From Nostoc sp. S4 (GTDB taxonomy: Bacteria; Cyanobacteriota; Cyanobacteriia; Cyanobacteriales; Nostocaceae): a stretch of 64,000 nucleotides of DNA. Within the stretch, counting starts at the first letter, position 1. Every line of letters begins with the position of its first letter. Positions 58,387 through 64,000 of the stretch are shown here, piece by piece. The translations under genes and the position numbers were made by a program. The stretch is taken from positions 39,414 to 103,413 of the forward strand of contig JAQYWR010000028.1 in NCBI GenBank assembly GCA_029379225.1, read 5' to 3'. Below the pieces are notes generated by a model. That model did no database searches. It was given only the letters and a program-made list of their open reading frames with translations, and was not told where the DNA came from.

Positions 58387-59928
58387 TTATACTTCATTTA
58401 TCCAATAAAGATAATATCGTTCGCTATCAACCCAGTCTCTTTCAAAATTTTTAATCGGAACAATATTCAAATCATTGTGGCTGACATTCAGTTTTTGATT
58501 TAAAATCAGTAAAATTTTCTTTTGCCCATCTTGTTTTAGTAGAGAATTAATTTGGCTTAAAATCTCAACTTGTTCAACATCTCGACGACCTTTGTTAAAT
58601 AGGGTGAAGCTTCCCATTTTTTTTAGCTCAGGATAGTAGAACTTGCGATTTAGATAACCTGATAAAGGAGCCATATTTGCATCGCGACTGGCAACAATAA
58701 ATTTATTATCTAAACCAGCTTTTTGAAGATATTGAGATGTTTCCCTACTGGCAGAAAACGGTACGACTAAATCTCTTGAGAAACTATAAATACCTCCTAG
58801 AAAATGAACATAAAGAATTAACATAAAAGTAATATTATACCAATTACGAACAAATGCAATTGAATGGAAATTAGCAGAAAATTTATTGACTAAATATAAA
58901 GACTCTTGATAATAGCTTTGCAGCCATAAAGCCGCTATCAGAATTAAATAGAAATGTCCAAAATGCCTTGGCATACCTGAAAATCTCAAGTATGTAAAGG
59001 CAAATATTACACTATTTCCTATAATATAAAAAAATAAGCTAACTGGTTTTTTAGATAATTTAAGCGAGATTAAGATGATAATAAATAAAACAATTGTTGT
59101 ACAAATAATTAAATCAAGCCATCTTTTATGTTGAGGAATAATTAATAAATAGCCACCAAATATTCTACCTATACTTCTCAAGAAATGGCGAAAATCTAAT
59201 TGCATTACCCAACCATTATTTAAGCCACCATAAAGATAACTATCTGCTGGAGGTGTTAAAATATAAATTGAGAAAATAAAAGAAAATATAATAATTAAAA
59301 TACTTAAAAATAAATCATATTTTTGACTTTGATTAAAATATTGATTGCGATGTTCGCTATCAAAACAAAATTCAGCGAGTAAAGTCAATGATAAAGAAAA
59401 TGATACTAGTAAACCATAAGCACTGCTATTTGCTAATAAGCTCAAGAAAATTGCTAAATAAACATAAGTTGTTTTTCTCGATGAAAAAATTGTACAGAAT
59501 GCAAAAATAAACAACATACTAAAGGCATAGTTTCGAGAAATTAAAAGATATTCATAAAATGTAAAGTAACCAAATGAAAACAGAAACTTTTGTTGATAGT
59601 TAAAAGGGCTATATAGGCAAAAAAGAGTAACCGAAGCAACAGTAATTGCCCAATGAAAAATTTGCATAATAATCGGATGAGCGACTATTTTTTTCAGAAA
59701 TGCCAAAGAAAAATACCAAAGAACAGGATGACCTTCATAATGAATATTTGCAATTAAATCCTCCAAAGATTCACTATCTCTAACAATAAGCCAGGGATTT
59801 AATTCATCTCGCCACATCGAATGGTTGAGAATACCGATTAAACCAAGAGCAGAAAAGATGATGATAATAAACCAAGGAGAACGAAAAGGTAATATTGAAG
59901 TAAATTTGAGATTTTTTTTATTTAACAT
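58387..59928 (-). CDS. GT-C-like polytopic membrane protein
   Basis: Product of 513 residues, AT-rich gene, with about 10-12 membrane helices. After the first helix comes MWRDELNPWLIVRDSES, an acidic first loop as in GT-C glycosyltransferases of the ArnT/PMT kind, and then IHYEGHPVLWYFSLAFL. A C-terminal soluble part of about 110 residues contains ASRDANMAPLSGYLNRKFYY. It probably uses a lipid-linked sugar donor at the membrane, but the family is inferred from layout only. Confidence 0.65.
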   Translation of the reverse strand: MLNKKNLKFTSILPFRSPWFIIIIFSALGLIGILNHSMWRDELNPWLIVRDSESLEDLIANIHYEGHPVLWYFSLAFLKKIVAHPIIMQIFHWAITVASVTLFCLYSPFNYQQKFLFSFGYFTFYEYLLISRNYAFSMLFIFAFCTIFSSRKTTYVYLAIFLSLLANSSAYGLLVSFSLSLTLLAEFCFDSEHRNQYFNQSQKYDLFLSILIIIFSFIFSIYILTPPADSYLYGGLNNGWVMQLDFRHFLRSIGRIFGGYLLIIPQHKRWLDLIICTTIVLFIIILISLKLSKKPVSLFFYIIGNSVIFAFTYLRFSGMPRHFGHFYLILIAALWLQSYYQESLYLVNKFSANFHSIAFVRNWYNITFMLILYVHFLGGIYSFSRDLVVPFSASRETSQYLQKAGLDNKFIVASRDANMAPLSGYLNRKFYYPELKKMGSFTLFNKGRRDVEQVEILSQINSLLKQDGQKKILLILNQKLNVSHNDLNIVPIKNFERDWVDSERYYLYWINEV

Positions 59929-60116
59929 TGTTAGCTTAAAATTAAATTAATTTTACTAAAATTTCTATATACAGTTGGTTATCCCTGGTTTGCAAAGACG
60001 TTTATTTCTACTTTTGAAGAAGGTAGATACAATTAAACCTAAAATGTTGAGCGGTGAAATTAACTGACTAAGCAGCTTTTAACTTCACCTGCTAAATCCG
60101 AAATTATGACTCATTT

Positions 60117-60719
60117 CTACTGATAATTTTCTGGCATACTCACTGGTGACAAACCAGCGATCGCTCGTAAATTTTGACAACGAATCAATTCGCTAAAATT
60201 TAAACTGGAACGCCCTTCAATTTTGGCTACGGCTTCAATTGCAGATAATAAATGCTGTGCTGCTTCAACTTCTGAATAACCGCGCCGTTGTGCTACCCGA
60301 ATTGCTGCTGCATCGGCATTTAACTCTGACTCTTGAGATTTGTTAGTGCGCCAGATGCGAACAAAGGCGATCGCACTTAATCCCCCAGCTACCACTACAC
60401 CCACCACATCCGACTGTGCTGCTTCCCATAATCCACCTAACAGCCCTGCCAGCAGTACACCTTGATAAATGTCCGGTTTAAACCACTTCACCCCTGTTAA
60501 CCAGCTAACCATCTGCAACAGCAGCAAGTCTCTTTGCGGCTTTGTCAGACGACACCACAAATCAAAATTAATATATATTGGTCGCGCCTGATTCCAGGGT
60601 TGGGGAAAGGAGGCGTCAATAACTTTTGCCTGCTCAGGCTTGCTAACAATTTTTGTCATCATCCGACCAGAAGCAGGCATGACATCTAATAAACGACGAA
60701 TTTCAGCATGTGGCTCCAT
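60117..60719 (-). CDS. DUF3318-type membrane protein
   Basis: Product of 200 residues. It shares the plan of the protein at the window start: a soluble N-terminus with PIYINFDLWCRLTKPQRDLL, a hydrophobic middle (about 92-133) and a C-terminal helical part SELNADAAAIRVAQRRGYSE. The corresponding segments in the first protein are IDLVKWDALAMDQRNLLFWH and LLNADEKAIALATRFGY. Function unknown. Confidence 0.8.
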   Translation of the reverse strand: MEPHAEIRRLLDVMPASGRMMTKIVSKPEQAKVIDASFPQPWNQARPIYINFDLWCRLTKPQRDLLLLQMVSWLTGVKWFKPDIYQGVLLAGLLGGLWEAAQSDVVGVVVAGGLSAIAFVRIWRTNKSQESELNADAAAIRVAQRRGYSEVEAAQHLLSAIEAVAKIEGRSSLNFSELIRCQNLRAIAGLSPVSMPENYQ

Positions 60720-61159
60720 AATTTTAATTATTAGCCATAATGTCCATAGTTGAGTAGTTCCTAAAATATTAAGTTTGTTAGGGAACTACAAGAAATAAAA
60801 ACAACACTTGAAGTTGCTCCCCTGATGACTGATGACTGTAAATATTGAGATATTTTTTTATTTATCAGTCCTTTAGGATTGATAATAGTAGGATGCTTAA
60901 GCTGCTCATATACAGTAATTTTATAGATTTGTGGGGTTACCCTTGAGTCGAAGACCTGAAAAAGATTGACTTTTTGTGTTAATCTTTGATTTGTAATCTC
61001 TCTTTAATACTCTTAAAAAGTAAGTCTTTTATTGGTAAAAGATTCTGCAAATTCAGCTTTATCAATCAAATAGACAAGCTTTTAAGAATATTGATTCACT
61101 CATTTTACAGTGTTTTTCAATTGATTGAACTACACTATTCCCTACTCCCTGTCCCGATC
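60720..61159. other. Spacer before the zinc-ribbon protein
   Basis: About 440 bases. The frame of the next gene stays open leftward to 60986, but the extra sequence is hydrophobic/basic low-quality peptide and the conserved protein starts at 61160. A TGATGACTGATGACT repeat lies near 60822-60836. Nothing else recognised. Confidence 0.5.
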
Positions 61160-61420
61160 ATGGATGCTTTTGCTCTGCTCCCACCCGAATGGACAAATAA
61201 GGCAGTACACGCTTATGAGTTTTGCTGTCCTAGCTGCTACTCAAGTAGCCTCGAAGCTGAAAAAGTTTGGTTAAATCGCCGCTCGCCTGTACTTACAGAA
61301 GACCGCCGTCGTAAATGGCAAGAGTTCTATTATTGCCAGTGTGGTTGTGTATGGTGGGCTTGGAGTAGCGATCGCCGCCCAAAAGATTTATCTAACCAGC
61401 CAGATTATAATCCAACATAG
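61160..61420 (+). CDS. Small zinc-ribbon-like protein
   Basis: Product of 86 residues from ATG 61160 (MDAFALLPPEWTNKAVHAYE). Cysteines FCCPSCYSSS (CxxC) and YYCQCGCVWWAW (CxCxC) could form one zinc site. The segment between them is charged (TEDRRRKWQEF). No known enzyme motif; probably a small conserved cyanobacterial protein. It converges on the porin gene with a shared terminator. Confidence 0.75.
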   Translation: MDAFALLPPEWTNKAVHAYEFCCPSCYSSSLEAEKVWLNRRSPVLTEDRRRKWQEFYYCQCGCVWWAWSSDRRPKDLSNQPDYNPT

Positions 61421-61433
61421 TCAATTTTTTCCT

Positions 61434-61467
61434 AAACAAAACCCCACTTAAAAATGGGGTTTTGTTT
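61434..61467. terminator. Bidirectional hairpin terminator
   Basis: AAACAAAACCCCA and TGGGGTTTTGTTT form a perfect 13-base stem around CTTAAAAA between the convergent zinc-ribbon and porin genes. T-rich arms on both strands suit termination in both directions. Confidence 0.9.
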
Positions 61468-61482
61468 ATCTAATTGCCAATT

Positions 61483-63120
61483 TTAGAAGGTGAAGGTAGT
61501 ACGCAAAGTACCTACGTATTCAGTATCGTTATTGTTGTTATGCTCTGGATTGAAGATTACCAGCAAGCCAGGGGTGACTTGCAGATTATCGGAGACCCTG
61601 AACTTGTAAAGACCCTCTAAGTGATAAGAGGTATCGTCGTCTAAGTTAACATTGGCGGCAACATCTTTGATGCTACCACCACTAACTCTAGGTGGTTGAC
61701 CAAAGATAACACCCAAGACGTTACCTTCTCCACCAAAGTCTTTCAAAGCAAGCGATCCAGCCCAGTACCAAATGTCTGCATCTGTACCCGCGTTAACACC
61801 AGTTTTAGCATCAGCAGTTGTATAACCACCCCAACCACTAAGCACCAATTTAGGGCTAAATTGGAAGCTAGCTTCTACACCGTAGTTATTAGCTAGACTA
61901 CGAGTGCCAGCTCCAAAAGGATTGTTAGCAAAAGCACTACCTGTACCTTGGAAAAGGTTGTTAACAGCACCATCACTTTGATAAGTACGGGCGTAGGTTA
62001 GACCAATACTAAAGGCTTTGTTGGGTTGGAAAAATAACTGACCAAAGATAGCGTTATCACCATCGAACAGACCATTATTGATCGTAGGATCGTTAGCAGT
62101 TCTAGCTACATAAGCACCAGTCAAACTGATCGGACCTTTAGGATTGAAAGTAACAGTTAAACCAGCGCCCCCTTGACCTTGGCGATAAATCGGGCTGAAA
62201 CGTCCATAACGAGAGAGCGCACCTCTACCGGAGCTAGCAAAGTCAGGGTTGAAGGTATTGACGTTTTCGTATAATTCTAAATTAGTGGCATCAACTTTGA
62301 CACGCACTGCATCAGAGAAGTTGAAAGCATAGTTAGCTTTATCGATGACAACAGAGTTGCCATTATTACCATCAAAACCCAAACGGGTCATGTTAGTACC
62401 GCTCACACCAGCATTAGAGATAGTGTTGTTAGCATTCAACCGGATTTGCAACTGGTCTGTACCACTGAAGCTGCTATATAAGTTCAAACGAACCCGGTCA
62501 GAAAAAGTCGCATTGCTATTTAAGTCTGGGTTATTGTCGGGGTTGGCATCTGTATCTGCCCTTTGGTTGCCAAAAACATCAGACGCAGCGAAAATTGCTT
62601 CTCCAACCAACTTAGTAGTAGTAGAGAATTGATTAGCTTCCAACTCAGCAGTGCGGGCTTCTAAGCCATCTACACGACCGCGCAGAGTTGCTAGTTCAGC
62701 AGAAAATTCTTCTTGTAAACGCTGTAAGGTAGCTAAGTCTTGTTTGCTTACCAAGTCGGCTGTGGCTGTAGCAATCAATTCGTTAACTCGGTCTAAACAG
62801 GCATTCAAACCTGCGGCAAATTCATAACGGGTCAAAGCACGGTTACCGCGATAGGTACTATTGGGATAACCTGCAATACAACCGTAGCGCTCAACCAGGG
62901 ATTGTAAAGCTTGGAATGCCCAATCTGTGGGCTGTACATCCGAAAACTGAGAAACAGATGTTACTTGACCCATGTTGTTTGAATCTTCAGCTTGAGATAA
63001 CTGATTAACAGTTGTCACTTGTTCGTTAACTTCAGCAGCAAAAGCACTGTTTGCAGCGAAAAATGTAGCAGCAACAACAATTGGACTAACCTTAATCAGA
63101 TTCCAGAATTGCTTTGTCAT
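61483..63120 (-). CDS. SLH-domain outer-membrane porin (OprB/iron-uptake porin type)
   Basis: Product of 545 residues from ATG 63120. A signal peptide (about 1-29, ending AFA-A) is followed by an SLH domain at about 55-115 (DVQPTDWAFQALQSLVERYG, YRGNRALTRYEFAAGLNACL) that binds peptidoglycan-linked polymer. A short coiled coil follows (LRGRVDGLEARTAELEANQF), then a beta-barrel of OprB type ending in Phe (TLRTTFTF), the usual outer-membrane assembly signal. It is a major diffusion channel class in cyanobacteria; ions or inorganic nutrients are likely substrates. GTG 63138 is a weaker alternative start. Confidence 0.9.
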   Translation of the reverse strand: MTKQFWNLIKVSPIVVAATFFAANSAFAAEVNEQVTTVNQLSQAEDSNNMGQVTSVSQFSDVQPTDWAFQALQSLVERYGCIAGYPNSTYRGNRALTRYEFAAGLNACLDRVNELIATATADLVSKQDLATLQRLQEEFSAELATLRGRVDGLEARTAELEANQFSTTTKLVGEAIFAASDVFGNQRADTDANPDNNPDLNSNATFSDRVRLNLYSSFSGTDQLQIRLNANNTISNAGVSGTNMTRLGFDGNNGNSVVIDKANYAFNFSDAVRVKVDATNLELYENVNTFNPDFASSGRGALSRYGRFSPIYRQGQGGAGLTVTFNPKGPISLTGAYVARTANDPTINNGLFDGDNAIFGQLFFQPNKAFSIGLTYARTYQSDGAVNNLFQGTGSAFANNPFGAGTRSLANNYGVEASFQFSPKLVLSGWGGYTTADAKTGVNAGTDADIWYWAGSLALKDFGGEGNVLGVIFGQPPRVSGGSIKDVAANVNLDDDTSYHLEGLYKFRVSDNLQVTPGLLVIFNPEHNNNNDTEYVGTLRTTFTF

Positions 63121-63704
63121 GTTTTTACTTTCACTCACACCTAATTAAATCCATCATGGCAAAATGTTTATCAACACTTTACCTCTGGTGATTTCACACA
63201 AAATCACAGCACCGATTATACCTTATCTCCTCTAATTAACACAAGCAAGTTAATATTCTGCTGAATTAAAGTTACTAATTAGTTAATTTTAGTAACCACA
63301 AAATAATGCACCGCTTGTAGTCAATAACTTTTAGATTCAACTATCTATTAGTGAGATAGTTGAAAATTATTTAGCTATTTATCCGTTACTTTAATTGTGT
63401 AAGTTTAAGAAAAGGTAAGCTTTTTGTAAAATATTTAGTTAACTTAATTTAATTTGATACATTATTAAAACTCATACTATTGATAAAGATTTTGTAACAG
63501 GACTTGGTTTGAGTTAGTTAGTTACGCAGAAATTATCTGAATTATTTCTTCGTGTTCTTTACTTTGAAAAAGAAAGTAGAAAGTAGGATATATTTATATT
63601 TATTCTCAGTATTGGGATTTTTTGATAATTCACTGTCTTGGAAGTTCCAATTTAAGTAGGACTTACGCAACCACTCCCAATGTCATTGCGACCGAAGCGT
63701 ATTA
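63121..63704. promoter_or_regulatory. Long leader/promoter region of the porin gene
   Basis: AT-rich, with no gene. A perfect 11-bp inverted repeat TTCAACTATCT/AGATAGTTGAA with a seven-base loop lies at 63336-63364, about 215 bases upstream of the porin start. It could be an operator or an RNA hairpin in the porin leader. Exact promoter boxes were not assigned. Confidence 0.5.
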
Positions 63705-63926
63705 GACTTCTTGCATGAATCAAGATCCCTCACCCTAAATCCCTCTCCCAAACTTGGGAGAGGGATGAAAGAAGTTTACTCCCCGAATGGCAATATTGCC
63801 AGAAGGGGTTGGGGTTGAGGGTAGTTTATTGTATTTGTGCAAGAGGTCTATTGTAGAGAAGCAATCCCAGAGTTTTTGGCGATTACTTCTCTACGAGACG
63901 CACTCGCGTTCGCTCGTAATGACGTA
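63680..63926. repeat. Outer palindromic element interrupted by a MITE
   Basis: TGTCATTGCGACCGAAGCG at the left pairs with CGCGTTCGCTCGTAATGACG at the right (63907-63926), with internal arms GTAGAGAAGCAATC (63853-63866) and GATTACTTCTCTAC (63881-63894). Removing 63705-63848 restores a continuous nested hairpin. Confidence 0.75.
63705..63848. mobile_element. MITE-like element with TA flanks and 11-bp terminal inverted repeats
   Basis: GACTTCTTGCA at 63705-63715 and TGCAAGAGGTC at 63838-63848 match in inverted orientation at 10 of 11 positions. Both ends abut TA (63703-63704, 63849-63850), as in IS630/Tc1-type insertions. The interior has a CCCTCTCCCAA/TTGGGAGAGGG hairpin (63741-63764), outer CCCTCACCC/GGGTTGAGGG arms, and the palindrome TGGCAATATTGCCA. 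At 144 bases it has no coding capacity. Confidence 0.8.
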
Positions 63927-64000
63927 AAATCGTAGTCAGTGGGTAATACCAATTCTCTAAAATAAGGCTACAAATGAGATAATAAGATTAAACTAAATGA

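Overview
The window looks like chromosomal DNA of a filamentous, probably heterocyst-forming cyanobacterium (Nostocales-like). The basis is the dense scatter of the HIP1 octamer GCGATCGC, the cyanobacterial gene set (ndhN, ycf36/CGLD27, DUF3318, DUF3172, an SLH-OprB porin), the cyanobacterial S10-spc-alpha ribosomal gene order, and spacers full of degenerate heptamer repeats and palindromes. The genus cannot be fixed from this view.

Layout. 1-6 kb: a DUF3318 protein cut by the window edge, queE (deazaguanine synthesis) divergent from a STAS/sugar-transferase fusion, a DUF697 GTPase, the initiator tRNA and an asparaginase. 6-16 kb: ycf36-rsfS, two GT4 glycosyltransferases, an orphan cytosine-5 DNA methyltransferase, deoC, recO (with an in-frame repeat-derived insert) overlapping an MFS transporter. 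16-21.5 kb: a frameshifted DUF29 gene, a matrixin-like protease, secG, gpmI and an ABC-F protein. 21.5-25.7 kb: an AT-rich accessory patch with a Rpn/DUF2887 nuclease pseudogene killed by two TAA codons, an XRE-like protein, a multiply broken P-loop GTPase and an intact DUF29 gene.

26-44.7 kb: a long all-minus-strand translation cluster, in transcription order rplC-rplD-rplW-rplB-rpsS-rplV-rpsC-rplP-rpmC-rpsQ-rplN-rplX-rplE-rpsH-rplF-rplR-rpsE-rplO-secY-adk-infA-rpmJ-rpsM-rpsK-rpoA-rplQ-truA-rplM-rpsI-rpmE-prfA. The 37-codon rpmJ was read directly from the sequence. ndhN is divergent from this cluster. Many spacers inside it carry heptamer arrays (TTTGTCC/TTTGTCA on the plus strand, AATGACT-like on the other side), a 28-bp palindrome or a long hairpin. 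At least five genes take a Shine-Dalgarno-like AAAGGA/GAGGA directly from these repeats.

46-64 kb: a GNAT acetyltransferase and ABC-2 permease, DUF3172 and AMIN proteins, two CPA2 cation/proton antiporters (one with a C-terminal universal-stress region), an SGNH hydrolase, a duplicated glycine-rich exported protein, a GT-C-like membrane protein, a second DUF3318 protein, a small zinc-ribbon protein, an SLH porin, and finally a TA-flanked MITE nested inside another palindromic element.

No CRISPR array, complete insertion sequence or prophage was seen. The most unusual content is the repeat biology: repeats supplying ribosome binding sites, entering coding sequence (recO, matrixin) and nesting. 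The decayed accessory patch at 21.5-25.7 kb comes second.
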